Positions 19,702 through 30,121 of a stretch of 64,000 nt of DNA are shown in pieces. Below the pieces are notes generated by a model. The model was not told the DNA's origin and did no database searches. It was given only the letters and a program-made list of their open reading frames with translations. The stretch is from Vibrio sp. HB236076 (GTDB taxonomy: Bacteria > Pseudomonadota > Gammaproteobacteria > Enterobacterales > Vibrionaceae), in contig NZ_CP162602.1 in the NCBI RefSeq assembly GCF_040957575.1, positions 186,001 to 250,000 of the forward strand, written 5' to 3'. The stretch's first letter is position 1, and the number at the start of each line of letters is the position of its first letter. A program made the position numbers and the translations under genes.

Positions 19702-19920
19702 TTAATGATAATAATTTAACGATATCAGCCGCATTTTCCCTGATTCATCGAGGGTGTAAGCACGGGTCTTCGGGTGGTGCAAATGTTCATAAGCCAACTG
19801 AATTTGTTGCTCGACATACGCGTGACCTAAACGTCGAACATGGTTCGCAAAGTCCTCTTTTGTTTTTTCCTCATCCACGCGGGCGACTCGCCAAGCCCTA
19901 TTTTGCAATAACTCTTTCAT
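19702..19920 (-). CDS. Small conserved-looking protein of unknown function
   Basis: 72 residues, soluble and rich in His, Arg and Glu (WRVARVDEEKTKEDFANHVRR, AYEHLHHPKTRAYTLDESGK). It ends 12 bases before yceH on the same strand, so it may be the first gene of a yceH transcript. The ATG at 19920 is taken as the start; the ribosome site is weak. The protein-like composition supports a real gene, but I recognise no family. Confidence 0.6.
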   Translation of the reverse strand: MKELLQNRAWRVARVDEEKTKEDFANHVRRLGHAYVEQQIQLAYEHLHHPKTRAYTLDESGKMRLISLNYYH

Positions 19921-20112
19921 CAAGATGATTTATAAGTGAAAACGAAACGAGTTAGCATCATAGCCCCAAGTGAGAAATAAACACAACAGCTTCACTCTCA
20001 TACGTTTAAATCCTAGACATTTTTATGCGAAGATTGATCTAAACGTTGTTATTTCTCAGTGTGTTGTGCTTTAATCTTTTACAGGAATGATCAAGTTTTT
20101 AGGAAGATAATC

Positions 20113-20433
20113 ATGAGTAGTGTATTTGAAATTGTTGCGCAAGCACGACGTAAAAACAAACTAAAACGTGAACTCATCGACAATGAGAAAAAAGTTCGCG
20201 ATAACCGTAAACGTGTCGACCTTCTCGACAATCTCATGGATTACATCATGCCTGAGATGACCCATGATGAGATTGTCGCTATCATAAAAAATATGAAAGC
20301 TGACTACGAAGATCGCGTAGACGATCACATTATTAAGAGCGCCGAAATCTCCAAAGAGCGCCGCGAGCTTAGCCGTCGTATTCGTGAATTAACAGAAGCC
20401 GACAAACTCAAAAGCTTGAGTGCTAAAAAATAA
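20113..20433 (+). CDS. yeeX: YeeX-like protein (DUF496)
   Basis: 106 residues, almost entirely charged helix, closely resembling E. coli Yee[36 protein letters not shown], and [24 protein letters not shown] are nearly the same as the remembered family sequence. The biochemical role is unknown; a coiled-coil, possibly DNA- or division-associated protein is likely. AGGAAG stands eight bases before the ATG at 20113. The frame is open upstream to 20059, but those residues do not match the family. A strong terminator follows. Confidence 0.88.
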   Translation: MSSVFEIVAQARRKNKLKRELIDNEKKVRDNRKRVDLLDNLMDYIMPEMTHDEIVAIIKNMKADYEDRVDDHIIKSAEISKERRELSRRIRELTEADKLKSLSAKK

Positions 20434-20476
20434 TTGCCTCGTTTACTGAGCCGCAAATAAAACCACACACTCTCCC

Positions 20477-20500
20477 AAACCCAGCCGAGCTGGGTTTTTT
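20477..20500 (+). terminator. Rho-independent terminator of yeeX
   Basis: AAACCCAG and CTGGGTTT pair around a short CCGAG loop and run straight into TTTTTT. It lies 44 bases after the yeeX stop and before the MATE gene, so yeeX is probably a single-gene transcript. Confidence 0.85.
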
Positions 20501-20584
20501 GTTATTGCCCCGTTAGAACCCTATTTACTGTCAACAAACTCAGGTAAACTGTGCAGCCTTTTCCGATGCGACCAAGAGAGAGTT

Positions 20585-21910
20585 ATGGCTACATCTTCTT
20601 ATCGACAACTCGCCAAACGCTTATTCACCATGACCTTACCTATGGTTTTTGGGGTCTTATCCCTCATGAGCTTTCAATTGGTCGACAGTGCCTTTATTGG
20701 TCAACTGGGCGTTTTACCATTGGCAGCCCAAGGCTTCACCTTGCCTTTACAAATGGTGATCATAGGTATTCAGGTTGGTTTGGGGATCGCAACCACCGCG
20801 GTGATCTCTCTGGCTTTAGGCCAAAATAAACCCCGTTATGCCAAACAACTCGGAGGGCTCGTTATCCTGGTCGGCAGTATTGGCGTTGCCATCATTTCCT
20901 TGATGATTTGGTTGTGTCGGGATGCCTTACTCTACCTACTCAGTGCACCGCAAAGTGTCTATCCGGTCATCGATAGCTATTGGCCCATTTGGTTAATGAG
21001 CGCTTGGGTTGGCGCTGTATTGTATTTTCTCTACAGTTTATGCCGTGCCAATGGCAATACCGTATTGCCAGGCTCGATGATGGTGGTGACCAGTTTACTC
21101 AACATGGCACTTGACCCGATATTTATTTTTACTTTTGATTTGGGCATCAATGGCGCCGCTTACGCCACGATTGTCGCCTTCTCTTTGGGCATTGTCTTTG
21201 TCGCCCCAAAGGTGTCTAAGCGTCAGTGGATCAGCAAAGATTGGAGTGATTTGAGTATTATCAGCAGTTTGCGTGCGCTCGGCAATATTATGGGGCCTGC
21301 CATGTTTAGCCAGCTGATCCCACCTCTCTCCTCGATTCTCGCAACCAAGTTAGTGGCCAGTTTTGGCACGGCCGCCGTCGCTGCTTGGGCAGTTGGCTCT
21401 CGCTATGAATTTTTTGCCATTGTGATCGTCTTGGCCTTAACCATGTCTATGCCACCTATGATTGGTCGTTTGAAAGGAGAAGGGAAAATCGCAGACATCC
21501 AACGCCTGATGACGCTGGCTTTTGGTTTTATTTTGCTTTTTCAAACGCTGGTCGCTCTGATTACCAAGGTATTTGCCACCCCTTTGGCTCAATTACTCAG
21601 CGCCGATCCCAAGGTCAATGACATCGTCATGATTCATTTAACCTGGGTTCCTATCAGTTTGGGGGCTTTGGGTATATGTATGCTGGTCGTATCGAGCTGT
21701 AACGCACTCAGTCACCCCTACACCGCACTGTTTACCTCAGCGTTGAGGTTATTTGCTTGCTTTCTGCCTTGTTTGTGGCTGGGCGCGCACATTGCGCAGC
21801 TGCAAGGGCTGTTTATCGGCGCTTTCGTTGGCAACATACTCGCCGGGTTAGTAGCGTGGTGGTTGTTTAGGCGTGTTATGGCCAAAATTTCCTCCGCTCA
21901 CCCTGCCTGA
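20585..21910 (+). CDS. MATE-family efflux transporter (DinF-like)
   Basis: 441 residues with about twelve membrane helices in two homologous halves. The start (LAKRLFTMTLPMVFGVLSLMSFQLVDSAFIGQLG) and the GSRYEFFAIV segment are typical of the DinF branch of MATE antiporters. Such pumps expel cationic drugs or oxidised metabolites in exchange for sodium or protons. AGAGAG lies before the ATG at 20585. It has its own terminator, so it is probably monocistronic. The substrate cannot be assigned. Confidence 0.88.
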   Translation: MATSSYRQLAKRLFTMTLPMVFGVLSLMSFQLVDSAFIGQLGVLPLAAQGFTLPLQMVIIGIQVGLGIATTAVISLALGQNKPRYAKQLGGLVILVGSIGVAIISLMIWLCRDALLYLLSAPQSVYPVIDSYWPIWLMSAWVGAVLYFLYSLCRANGNTVLPGSMMVVTSLLNMALDPIFIFTFDLGINGAAYATIVAFSLGIVFVAPKVSKRQWISKDWSDLSIISSLRALGNIMGPAMFSQLIPPLSSILATKLVASFGTAAVAAWAVGSRYEFFAIVIVLALTMSMPPMIGRLKGEGKIADIQRLMTLAFGFILLFQTLVALITKVFATPLAQLLSADPKVNDIVMIHLTWVPISLGALGICMLVVSSCNALSHPYTALFTSALRLFACFLPCLWLGAHIAQLQGLFIGAFVGNILAGLVAWWLFRRVMAKISSAHPA

Positions 21911-21917
21911 CCCGAAT

Positions 21918-21946
21918 AAACACGGGGCTCATCAGCCCTGTGTTTT
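21918..21946 (+). terminator. Terminator after the MATE gene
   Basis: AAACACGGGGCT and AGCCCTGTGTTTT form a 12-pair stem with one G-U and a CATC loop, ending in a short T run. The A-rich left arm means it could also stop transcripts from the convergent Gfo/Idh gene. Confidence 0.75.
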
Positions 21947-22026
21947 CGTATTGTGTCGCTGATATCCCCGCCCTCAAATTGGGCGAGGGCTTGCGACGAG
22001 ATAGCCAAGATATCCGCTTGGATGGT

Positions 22027-23022
22027 TCAGAATTCGATATCCATGTCTGTATCTGCTGGGAATATCACTCCTGTTTGGCGACGAACTTCCGTGATCACTT
22101 TGGCCACAGTCAAAGAGCGCTGGGTTGCATTGCTGTCCATTTTGCCTTGCGCAACTTGCTTGGCGAAAGCTTGCGCTTCGTAAAACATATGATTGTCAAC
22201 TTGTTGAACCGTCAAGTCTTCAACTTTGCCATCAAGGGTCTTTTTTTCTACCCCTAGACCGACAGAAATCATTGGGATCAGTAAGCTGCCATTTTCACCT
22301 TGAATCTCGCTAGGAAGAAAAGATTGGCTAATCTTAGAGTGAAGCACCGTGACGATAAATCCGTCATAAGACAGAATGACACTGCCCGCCCCATCAACCC
22401 CTGACGCCAACAGCTGAGCACTGGCTTGCACTGACTTGGGTTCGCCAAACAGCTCAACCGCGCTAGCAATGCAATAAAAGCCGATATCCATAATCGAGCC
22501 ATTGCTAAATTGTGGATTGAATGTATTGGGGTTGTCGCCATCGAGGTATTTTTGATAGCGAGATGAGTACTGACAGTAGCTGATCAAGGCATTGCGCACT
22601 GGACTTATGGACTCTAGGTGTTGCTTTACCACCTGAAAGTTTGGGGTATAAGCCGCCGTAAAAGCTTCAAATAAAACGACTTTATTTTGCTCAGCAACCT
22701 GAAACATCTTTTGAGCCAATTGATAATGGGAGGCAATCGGCTTTTCACAAATAACATGCTTACCTGCCGCCATCATTTGTATCGCTTGCTCGGCATGTAA
22801 CACGTTGGGACTGGCGATGTACACCGCGTCAATTTGTGCATCAGACGCCAGTTGTTCTAAATCATCATAGTAACGAGCGGCATTAAAAGGAGAGCCAAAG
22901 CGTTTCGCTTGTTCTAACTGACGAGAGTAAACGGCAAAAAGTTGGTATTGCTCGGTGGCTAAAGCTGCTTCAACAAACTGTTTTGTGATCCAATTTGTGC
23001 CAATAATGGCGAGTTTAATCAT
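22027..23022 (-). CDS. Gfo/Idh/MocA-family oxidoreductase
   Basis: 331 residues. The N-terminal Rossmann fold begins IKLAIIGTNWITKQFVEAAL and has the IASPNVLHAEQAIQMMAAGKHVICEKPIA block, with the catalytic Lys of the EKP motif. The C-terminal half is the usual alpha/beta dimerisation domain. These NAD(P)-dependent enzymes oxidise or reduce sugars, inositols or related compounds. The glycine-rich loop is unusual (IGTNWIT instead of GxGxxA). No sugar operon surrounds it, so the substrate is open. Confidence 0.85.
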   Translation of the reverse strand: MIKLAIIGTNWITKQFVEAALATEQYQLFAVYSRQLEQAKRFGSPFNAARYYDDLEQLASDAQIDAVYIASPNVLHAEQAIQMMAAGKHVICEKPIASHYQLAQKMFQVAEQNKVVLFEAFTAAYTPNFQVVKQHLESISPVRNALISYCQYSSRYQKYLDGDNPNTFNPQFSNGSIMDIGFYCIASAVELFGEPKSVQASAQLLASGVDGAGSVILSYDGFIVTVLHSKISQSFLPSEIQGENGSLLIPMISVGLGVEKKTLDGKVEDLTVQQVDNHMFYEAQAFAKQVAQGKMDSNATQRSLTVAKVITEVRRQTGVIFPADTDMDIEF

Positions 23023-23273
23023 AAAATTCCTACCTAATTCCCCATCTTTTCACTATTGGGGGTAATTGCTAACGACGTATTTCGTCATTAGAGTCTAAAG
23101 CAAAACAGAATATCCCTTGCTTGCCAAATTTTTCCTTATTCTCAATCATTTTTGTGCCACAGCCTTAATTTTTTCTGCTTGTTTTGTGCAAAGAAATGTA
23201 ACTGTACAGAATTCACTCTGGGTACAGCGGTCTAAATACGTTACAATATTAAACTTATTGACGTGGAGATTGT

Positions 23274-23504
23274 ATGCAACGACTGATATTGTCTATTTTC
23301 GGCCTAGTAATGGGCATCCTAGCCTTAGCGTTTGGTTTGCTATTGTTTATCCCATTGGCGTTGCTTGCCTTGGTGACGGGCAAAAAACGCAATGTTAAAT
23401 TCGCTTCGTTTTCACAACACGCTCACCGAAATACCCGAGAGCCAGAATCGCATCGCGTGATTGACGGTGAGTTTGAAAAGGTCGATACCAAAAAAGGTTC
23501 ATAA
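23274..23504 (+). CDS. Small membrane protein of unknown function
   Basis: 76 residues. One long hydrophobic hairpin or helix (about residues 4-36) is followed by a basic, polar tail (GKKRNVKFASFSQHAHRNTREPE). GTGGAG precedes the ATG. Its stop overlaps the ATG of the following lipoprotein gene (TAATG), showing translational coupling. It may assist or localise that hydrolase, but this is inferred only from the coupling. Confidence 0.7.
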   Translation: MQRLILSIFGLVMGILALAFGLLLFIPLALLALVTGKKRNVKFASFSQHAHRNTREPESHRVIDGEFEKVDTKKGS

Positions 23505-24688
23505 TGTTCTTCTCTCGCCTTAAGGCTAGTTTTTTCCTATTGTTAGCAGGCAGTACACTCGTGGCCTGCTCACCGGCTTCTGGCGACGACTATCCGCTAA
23601 GCTATCAGCCCAACGAAGCACTCCCTGAGTGGAATATCACGCCTTTTTCGCAATACGTCAACAACACACAGCGTTGGTTGAAAACCTCGCGTGCATTTTT
23701 GACTGATGATCAAGACAACGAAGTGATACTCAACAGCCCTTTTGAACTAAAACCTAGCCCAGACAAGGATAACGGCAATGGCGTGCTGTTGGTACATGGC
23801 TTGGGCGATTCGCCCTACTCATTTCACGATATTGCTCAGCGTTTAGTAACCCAGGGCTATACGGTGCGTGCACTGCTGTTACCAGGTCATGGTACTCGAC
23901 CGGCAGATTTAATGTTACCCAACCCCGGCGATTGGCAAACCATGGTCAACTTTCACGTTGAACAATTTGCCCAGCAAGTGAAGCAACTTTGGCTTGGTGG
24001 CTATTCAACAGGCGCAAACTTAGTGACAAAAGCGGCTTTCCAACACCCAGATGTTGCTGGCCTCTTATTGTTCTCTCCTGCCTTTCACTCGAGTTCTTCC
24101 CTGATTCAGTATGCGGGCTTAGCACAATACGTGATGCCTTGGGCAGACAAAGACCCGGAAAATAATCCATTGCGTTATAACTCGCTGCCGACTCATGGCG
24201 CGTATTTGTACTACCGAACGTCGGTGAATGTGGTACGTCAATTAGAGCGGCACGATTACGACAAGCCGACGTTAATGGTTTTGGCCGAGCAAGACAGTAT
24301 TCTCGACACCGCGGAAATTGCTGATATGTTTAAACAACATTTCACCCACCCAAGAAGCGTACTGCTATGGCAAGGGGAACACTTGCCCAAAGATTATCGG
24401 GCTTACTTATTACCCATGCCGATCAGTGAGAAAAAAATATCAACCGGTTCACACATGGGCGTGATGTTTTCACCGCAAAACCCCTATTACGGCACCAATG
24501 GTTCGATAAAAGTCTGTAACAATGGACAAACCGAATCACAAACCCATGCTTGTAAAAAAGGCCAACCGGTTTGGTACAGTGCTTGGGGTTATAAAGAAGG
24601 CAATAAAAACCACGCCCGCTTAACTTATAATCCTTATTTCGACACCATGATGACCAAATTGCACGGTGTGATGTCACAATCAAACTAA
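23504..24688 (+). CDS. Lipoprotein alpha/beta hydrolase
   Basis: 394 residues. The signal peptide ends in a lipobox (STLVAC, Cys22), so the protein is probably lipid-anchored to an envelope membrane. The alpha/beta hydrolase core shows an oxyanion HG (LLVHGLGDSPYSF), the nucleophile elbow GYSTG, a likely catalytic Asp (LAEQDSILD) and a late His in GSHMGV. It is probably a carboxylesterase or lysophospholipase-like enzyme. The substrate is unknown. It is coupled to the preceding small membrane protein. The C-terminal Cys pair may form a disulfide. Confidence 0.82.
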   Translation: MFFSRLKASFFLLLAGSTLVACSPASGDDYPLSYQPNEALPEWNITPFSQYVNNTQRWLKTSRAFLTDDQDNEVILNSPFELKPSPDKDNGNGVLLVHGLGDSPYSFHDIAQRLVTQGYTVRALLLPGHGTRPADLMLPNPGDWQTMVNFHVEQFAQQVKQLWLGGYSTGANLVTKAAFQHPDVAGLLLFSPAFHSSSSLIQYAGLAQYVMPWADKDPENNPLRYNSLPTHGAYLYYRTSVNVVRQLERHDYDKPTLMVLAEQDSILDTAEIADMFKQHFTHPRSVLLWQGEHLPKDYRAYLLPMPISEKKISTGSHMGVMFSPQNPYYGTNGSIKVCNNGQTESQTHACKKGQPVWYSAWGYKEGNKNHARLTYNPYFDTMMTKLHGVMSQSN

Positions 24689-24735
24689 CGGTGTGGCGCC
24701 CTGGTTTCAAAGATGATCAATACGTAGTCGAAGGT

Positions 24736-25512
24736 CTAGTGAGTCAAACGTACTGTTAATGGTGTTGAGGTAACTCGGTCTTGTTTGACCTGCATAATGC
24801 AGTGCTCATTAATCAGTCGCCACTTGCCTTGACTGCATAATGGTTCTGAGGAAAACACAACATTTTGCCCATCTTGCTGCCAAAAAACCGTCGGAGCATG
24901 ACCGTCGGAGCTGTATCTGACGATCCAAATTTGCTCGCCATCAGACAAGCACATCGATGCCTTAAAAGGGCTCGAGATCTGCTTGTCTTCAATCATCTTC
25001 AAAATGGTTTCAAGCGTTTTTTCGATGGCTAGAACTGGGTCGTTTTGTAAACCATTTTGCAACATCAGTAAGAAGATCAATTCGCTGTCTGTCGTGCCCG
25101 TTCGATACTGATACCATTTTTCAGACAAGTGGCGTTCCAGCGAATAGCGCAGACGTTCATAATCGCCGATTTGGCCATTGTGAATAAACATCCATTGATT
25201 AACCACAAATGGATGACAGTTAGCGCGAGAAACTTGGGTCCCGGTCGAGGCACGAACATGCGCCATAAAACGGTGTGATGACAAGTGATGGGCTAATGAG
25301 CGCAAATTATCATCACTCCATGCCGGCATCACTTCGTGAAACACACCGGGCGTTGAGCGATTAGAGTACCACCCGATACCAAAACCATCGGCATTGACAC
25401 GTGTCGCCCCTTTACGAGCAGACAGGCTTTGCTGTATGAGTGAGAATTCAGGTTGATAAATCAGAGTTTCTAAATAAATCGGCTCGCCTTGATACGCTAA
25501 CCAACGACACAT
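24736..25512 (-). CDS. yafJ: Class II glutamine amidotransferase (YafJ-like)
   Basis: 258 residues starting MCRWLAYQG. Cys2 becomes the N-terminal nucleophile after Met removal. Other class II motifs are RVNADGFGIGWY, HVRASTGTQVSRANCHPF and FIHNGQIGDYERLR. YafJ-type proteins are single-domain amidotransferases; some relatives work in ergothioneine or gamma-glutamyl compound hydrolysis, so the natural substrate is not certain. AGGAGGGGC stands before the ATG. It is transcribed away from proVWX. Confidence 0.85.
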   Translation of the reverse strand: MCRWLAYQGEPIYLETLIYQPEFSLIQQSLSARKGATRVNADGFGIGWYSNRSTPGVFHEVMPAWSDDNLRSLAHHLSSHRFMAHVRASTGTQVSRANCHPFVVNQWMFIHNGQIGDYERLRYSLERHLSEKWYQYRTGTTDSELIFLLMLQNGLQNDPVLAIEKTLETILKMIEDKQISSPFKASMCLSDGEQIWIVRYSSDGHAPTVFWQQDGQNVVFSSEPLCSQGKWRLINEHCIMQVKQDRVTSTPLTVRLTH

Positions 25513-25989
25513 AAAGCCCCTCCTTGGACCATCCGTCTTTTCAATTGTTGACGACTTTAACCATTGCTTCGGTCTACGCCATACTCAGATTGAACATAGC
25601 TCATCGCCAGAAATAACAGCCATAGAATAGCAATCTCACTCCAGCGCGAGTCACCTAACTGGTTAATCAAATGAGTATGAGACACCGCGATAGGATATCT
25701 GGCGAAAACGTTTTTCATTCAATTCTTTATACCCCGCCTTAGCAAAAAATAACAGCAAATCCTGCGCCTCAAAGCAAAACGCCCCTTAATTACAATACTA
25801 ATGTTTACATCACTAAACCAGAACCAAGAGCCGACAACTTTTTTATTCCTTAATATACAATAAATTAGCTCAACAGAGGGGCAGAAAGCCGGTAGGACAA
25901 CTTGAAAGGCAGGCAAATAATGTTTAGAGTTCTATACATATGGCGTAGAAAATCTATCGATTAAATCAAATTATCAAGGATATCTAATC
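25513..25989. other. Upstream region of proVWX
   Basis: About 480 bases, AT-rich toward the right. It must contain the proV promoter and the leftward promoter of the amidotransferase. An 18-base imperfect palindrome at 25921-25938 is the only clear candidate site. An open frame on the minus strand at 25719-25916 has no ribosome site and an odd composition and was not called. Confidence 0.45.
25921..25938. promoter_or_regulatory. Imperfect palindrome before proV, candidate CosR operator
   Basis: TGTTTAGAG and TTCTATACA are inverted copies with seven of nine positions matching. The site lies about 50 bases before proV. Its left part (TGTTTAGAGTTCTAT) recurs with two changes on the minus strand upstream of ectA (35652 to 35638). 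MarR-type CosR represses both systems in other vibrios, so a shared site would make sense. The assignment is inference. Confidence 0.35.
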
Positions 25990-27177
25990 ATGGAAACCAT
26001 GTTGGAAGTACGAAACCTTTATAAGGTTTTTGGCTCCTCACCGGACGAGGCTTTTCCCTTACTGGAAAAAGGGCTCGACAAAGATGACATTTTTGCCAAG
26101 ACCGGCTTGACCGTTGGTGTCAAAGACGTCTCTCTGTCCATTAATGAGGGAGAAATTTTTGTCATCATGGGGCTGTCTGGTTCCGGTAAGTCCACCTTAG
26201 TACGCCTGCTCAATCGCTTAATTGAGCCCACTCAAGGTGAAGTCTTATTTAAGGGACGTAATATTGCCAAAATCAGTGAGACTGAACTCCGTTCAGTAAG
26301 ACGTCAGCATATTTCAATGGTCTTTCAAAACTTCGCTTTAATGCCACATATGACGGTGACTGAAAACGCCGCTTTTGGCCTTGAATTAAGTGGGGTAGAA
26401 AAGTCACAACGCGAGGATGCCGCGCTGTCTGCTCTTGATCGCGTTGGTCTAGAAGCACAGGGGGACTCTTACCCCGACGAACTCTCTGGCGGGATGAAGC
26501 AGCGCGTCGGTCTGGCACGGGCTTTGGCTAACGACCCCGATATTTTGTTAATGGATGAAGCTTTTTCCGCACTTGACCCTTTAATTAGAACCGAAATGCA
26601 AGACGAACTTATTCGCCTGCAAAATGACGATCAAAGAACGATCGTCTTCATCTCTCACGACCTAGATGAAGCAATGCGCATTGGCGATCGCATCGCCATT
26701 ATGCAAGACGGTGTGGTGGTACAAGTCGGAACTCCAGATGAAATTCTTCACTCTCCAGCCAATGATTACGTTCGATCCTTCTTCAGAGGCGTCAACTTAG
26801 CAAGCGTCTTCAGTGCCAAAGACATTGCGCGCAAACAACCCGCGGCCGTATTTAAAAAGCACGACAACGACGGCCCTTCTGCGGCGATGCAGTTATTGCT
26901 CGATAACGATCGTGAATTTGGCATTGTGGTTGAAAAAGACCACCGCTTCTCCGGCATTGTCTCCATCGAAAGTCTGACCGCAGCGAAAAAAGAACAACGT
27001 CCTTTGGCCTCAGCACTTCTTAATGAGATCACGACCATCACCCCTGATACACCGGTGAGCGATCTTATCAGCCAAGTGGCCGAAGTGCCTTACGCGGTTC
27101 CCGTTGTCGATAATGACGGGCACTACCACGGTGTGATCACCAAATCTCGCCTTCTTCAAACGCTAGATAGGGATTAA
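25990..27177 (+). CDS. proV: Glycine betaine/proline ABC transporter, ATP-binding subunit
   Basis: 395 residues. The ATPase has Walker [16 protein letters not shown]-loop [10 protein letters not shown], signature [15 protein letters not shown], Walker [15 protein letters not shown] and switch His in ISHDLDEAM. Two C-terminal CBS domains follow (about 280-395), as in ProV and OpuAA, where they sense ionic strength or nucleotides. ProV drives uptake of betaine and related solutes through ProW. AAGGA precedes the ATG. proW starts two bases after the stop. Confidence 0.95.
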   Translation: METMLEVRNLYKVFGSSPDEAFPLLEKGLDKDDIFAKTGLTVGVKDVSLSINEGEIFVIMGLSGSGKSTLVRLLNRLIEPTQGEVLFKGRNIAKISETELRSVRRQHISMVFQNFALMPHMTVTENAAFGLELSGVEKSQREDAALSALDRVGLEAQGDSYPDELSGGMKQRVGLARALANDPDILLMDEAFSALDPLIRTEMQDELIRLQNDDQRTIVFISHDLDEAMRIGDRIAIMQDGVVVQVGTPDEILHSPANDYVRSFFRGVNLASVFSAKDIARKQPAAVFKKHDNDGPSAAMQLLLDNDREFGIVVEKDHRFSGIVSIESLTAAKKEQRPLASALLNEITTITPDTPVSDLISQVAEVPYAVPVVDNDGHYHGVITKSRLLQTLDRD

Positions 27178-27179
27178 TT

Positions 27180-28283
27180 ATGGCTACCGAAACCGCAGAT
27201 TCAGCGACCACAACAACCGATGCATGGTCAAGCACCGCCAGCAGCACATCCAACGATGCTTGGTCATCCAGTGCCAGCGCCGCCGATACTGCCGCGCAGA
27301 CGTCTTGGTTGCAAAACTCGACGCCAGAGCCAACGCACTTCGATTGGCTACACCCCTTTAAAGACGCCATTTTGCCCTTCGATCACTGGGTCGAAAGTGC
27401 TTTAAACTGGTTAGTCGACCACGGACGCCCCATTTTTCAAACTATTCGTGTACCGATTGATTTGATTCTGAGCTCTTTTCAGACCGCATTAGTGTCGACA
27501 CCAGCGCCTTTCATGTTGCTATTGCTATTTTTGATTGTATGGCAACTCTCAGGGCCTAAATTGGGCATTTCTTCGTTGATATCACTGGTGGTCATCGGTC
27601 TTATTGGCGCTTGGTCTGAAGCCATGATAACCCTGGCCTTAGTGCTGACTTCGGTCTTTTTCTGTTTATTAATAGGGATACCAATGGGCATTTGGCTCGC
27701 TCGAAGCGACAATGCCGCCCGCTTTATTCGGCCGATATTGGATGCGATGCAAACCACTCCAGCGTTCGTGTATCTCGTGCCGATCGTCATGCTCTTTGGT
27801 ATCGGTAACGTCCCGGGGGTTGTCGTGACCATCATTTTTGCCCTGCCTCCCATTGTCCGTTTGACGATTTTAGGGATCCAACAAGTCCCTTCAGAATTAA
27901 TCGAAGCCGGTCATGCCTTTGGAGCCAGCCCAAAACAAATGCTTTATCGCATTCAATTGCCATTAGCGATGCCGACGATCATGGCCGGTGTTAACCAAAC
28001 CCTGATGTTGTCACTGTCTATGGTCGTCATCGCCTCTATGATCGCAGTCGGTGGCCTTGGCCAGATGGTATTGCGTGGTATTGGTCGTCTCGACATGGGG
28101 ATGGCCGCTGTGGGTGGCTTGGGTATTGTTATTCTGGCCATTCTACTCGATCGAGTGACACAAGTTCTCGGCAAAGAAAAGCGCAACAAACAACTAGCTT
28201 GGTATCACACCGGCCCCATTTCGATTTTCTTTAAGCGCAACAAACCTCAACCTCAAACGTTTCAAAGCAAAGGAGAGATATAA
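27180..28283 (+). CDS. proW: Glycine betaine/proline ABC transporter, permease subunit
   Basis: 367 residues. The N-terminal 60 residues are a Ser/Thr/Ala-rich soluble extension ([20 protein letters not shown]), a feature ProW proteins share to varying extent. The helices follow, with the EAA loop ([29 protein letters not shown], about residues 240-268) that contacts ProV. It forms the inner-membrane channel for osmoprotectants. Its stop overlaps the proX ATG region (TAATG), showing coupling. Confidence 0.93.
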   Translation: MATETADSATTTTDAWSSTASSTSNDAWSSSASAADTAAQTSWLQNSTPEPTHFDWLHPFKDAILPFDHWVESALNWLVDHGRPIFQTIRVPIDLILSSFQTALVSTPAPFMLLLLFLIVWQLSGPKLGISSLISLVVIGLIGAWSEAMITLALVLTSVFFCLLIGIPMGIWLARSDNAARFIRPILDAMQTTPAFVYLVPIVMLFGIGNVPGVVVTIIFALPPIVRLTILGIQQVPSELIEAGHAFGASPKQMLYRIQLPLAMPTIMAGVNQTLMLSLSMVVIASMIAVGGLGQMVLRGIGRLDMGMAAVGGLGIVILAILLDRVTQVLGKEKRNKQLAWYHTGPISIFFKRNKPQPQTFQSKGEI

Positions 28284-29284
28284 TGACTGTTTCATGGAAG
28301 ACCACACTCCTCACCTCAGGGGTTCTACTCGCCAGTACTTCAACCAGCGCAGATGAACTCCCAGGCGCGGGCATTACCGTACAGCCTCTGCAATCAACCG
28401 TGGCAGAAGAAACTTTTCAGACATTAATCGTCAACAAAGCGATGGAAGCACTCGGTTACAACGTCGAATCGACGAAAGAAGTTGATTATAACGTCGCTTA
28501 TACGTCGATCGCCGAAGGGGATGCGACCTATTTAGCCGTTAACTGGGCGCCGTTGCACAATGACAAATACCAAACAGCCGGTGGCGACGATAAGTTTTAC
28601 CGCAAAGGTGAATACATCAGTGGTGCGGCACAAGGGTATCTCATTGATAAGGCCACAGCCGAACAATACAAGATCACCAACATCAAACAGCTACAAGATC
28701 CCAAAATCGCCAAATTGTTTGATGCCGATGGCGATGGCAAAGCGGACTTGACCGGTTGTAATCCTGGTTGGGGATGTGAAGCAGTGGTTGAACACCAAAT
28801 CAAAGCATACGGTTTAAGTGACACCGTTGAGATCAACCAAGGCAATTACGCCGCCCTTATGGCCGATACCATTGCTCGCTACAAGAAAGGTGAACCCGTG
28901 TTGTACTACACCTGGACGCCTTATTGGGTGAGTGGGGTCTTAGTACCAGGTAAAGATGTGAGCTGGATTGAAGTGCCTTATTCCTCTTTACCAGGCGATC
29001 GCAAAGATGTGGATACCACCTTACCTAATGGTAAGAACTATGGCTTCCAAATGAACTCGATGAAGATAGTCGCCAACAAAGACTTTGCTGAGAAAAACCC
29101 AGCGGCTGCTAAGCTATTTGCCATCATGAAACTTAACATTAATGATGTCAGCGCGGAAAACATGATGATGAGCCAAGGCTCAAACTCACCGCAAGATATT
29201 GAGGCACATGCCAATGGTTGGATTAAAGCCCACCAAAAGACCTTTGATGGATGGATAGCAGAAGCCAAAGCCGCAGTGAAATAA
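28283..29284 (+). CDS. proX: Glycine betaine/proline periplasmic binding protein
   Basis: 333 residues with a signal peptide ending near STSADELPG. The mature protein has the ProX features [33 protein letters not shown] and [15 protein letters not shown]; the tryptophans form the aromatic box that holds the trimethylammonium group of betaine. It delivers substrate to ProW/ProV in the periplasm. AGGAG lies before the ATG. A hairpin follows the gene (29326-29357). Confidence 0.94.
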   Translation: MTVSWKTTLLTSGVLLASTSTSADELPGAGITVQPLQSTVAEETFQTLIVNKAMEALGYNVESTKEVDYNVAYTSIAEGDATYLAVNWAPLHNDKYQTAGGDDKFYRKGEYISGAAQGYLIDKATAEQYKITNIKQLQDPKIAKLFDADGDGKADLTGCNPGWGCEAVVEHQIKAYGLSDTVEINQGNYAALMADTIARYKKGEPVLYYTWTPYWVSGVLVPGKDVSWIEVPYSSLPGDRKDVDTTLPNGKNYGFQMNSMKIVANKDFAEKNPAAAKLFAIMKLNINDVSAENMMMSQGSNSPQDIEAHANGWIKAHQKTFDGWIAEAKAAVK

Positions 29285-29325
29285 TCCGGTATTACCATAA
29301 AAAATAAGCCGGTACTAAAAGAAAC

Positions 29326-29357
29326 AGATAGCCCAAACGACCGATGTTGGGCTATCT
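29326..29357. terminator. Stem-loop between proX and cosR
   Basis: AGATAGCCCAA and TTGGGCTATCT form an 11-pair stem with a ten-base loop. No T run follows, so it may be a 3' stabiliser or a weak terminator rather than a strong one. Confidence 0.5.
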
Positions 29358-29412
29358 AACCTAACCCTACAGAGCAACTTTACCGCCCCCATCACTGGGC
29401 TAGATAGATAAG

Positions 29413-29904
29413 GTGAAACATTTGGAAAAGCATGAAGAAGTTTTAGTGTCTATTAGGCAAATTATACGCGCGATTGATCTGCACTCGAAAAAAATCAGTA
29501 AAGATTATGGCTTGACCAGTCCGCAGCTTTTATTGCTCAGAACCATTGAAGCCGATCACACGGTTACCATTCGGGAATTGTCGCGCCAAACCAATATGAG
29601 CCAAGCGACGGCAACCAGTATTTTGGACCGTTTAGAGCACCGCGGCTTGATCAAGCGCCTGCGTGATACTCAAGATAAACGCAAAGTCCACGCCCACCTC
29701 ACTGACGCGGGTAAAGCCATTCTCAAGAATGCACCAGCACTGATGCAAAACAGTTTTATCGAACAGTTTCAATCGCTAGAAGAGTGGGAACAGCACCTGA
29801 TCCTCTCGTCTGTACAACGCTTATCGACCATGATGAATGCCCCGGAAGTCAGTCAGCACACCGACTTTTTACTCGCTCATTTTCGTGCCTCAGCGGCAGG
29901 TTAA
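29413..29904 (+). CDS. cosR: CosR-like MarR-family osmoregulator
   Basis: 163 residues with the winged helix of MarR proteins (VTIRELSRQTNMSQATATSILDRLEHRGLIKRLR, about residues 55-90, then DKRKVHAHLTDAG). The start LEKHEEVLVSIRQIIRAIDLHSKK matches my memory of vibrio CosR, a compatible-solute repressor that controls ectABC, proVWX and betaine transporters. The location right after proVWX supports this. The start codon region GTGAAACATTTG is read here as GTG at 29413, with AAGG just before it. Most other MarR functions are less likely in this context. Confidence 0.78.
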   Translation: MKHLEKHEEVLVSIRQIIRAIDLHSKKISKDYGLTSPQLLLLRTIEADHTVTIRELSRQTNMSQATATSILDRLEHRGLIKRLRDTQDKRKVHAHLTDAGKAILKNAPALMQNSFIEQFQSLEEWEQHLILSSVQRLSTMMNAPEVSQHTDFLLAHFRASAAG

Positions 29905-30121
29905 GCAGAGGAACCTGAGAAACCATCACGCTCGCGAGTCATATTCACGCCGTTTATCACCACAATATAACGGGGTATCTTTGACGCGCGGAACTTACGC
30001 TCAATTAAAACTATACACCTCTATTCTCATCCCACCCGCCTCATGCTCACCTGGGTTATGGTTTGCCATTGACACGGTATTTCTCGATAATTGTACACCC
30101 TAGTTAATGAGGTATCGTCTT

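Noticed and set aside
25719..25916. A 65-codon minus-strand frame upstream of proV
   Set aside because: It has no ribosome site, and its Cys/Arg/Phe-rich composition looks like translated AT-rich promoter DNA.
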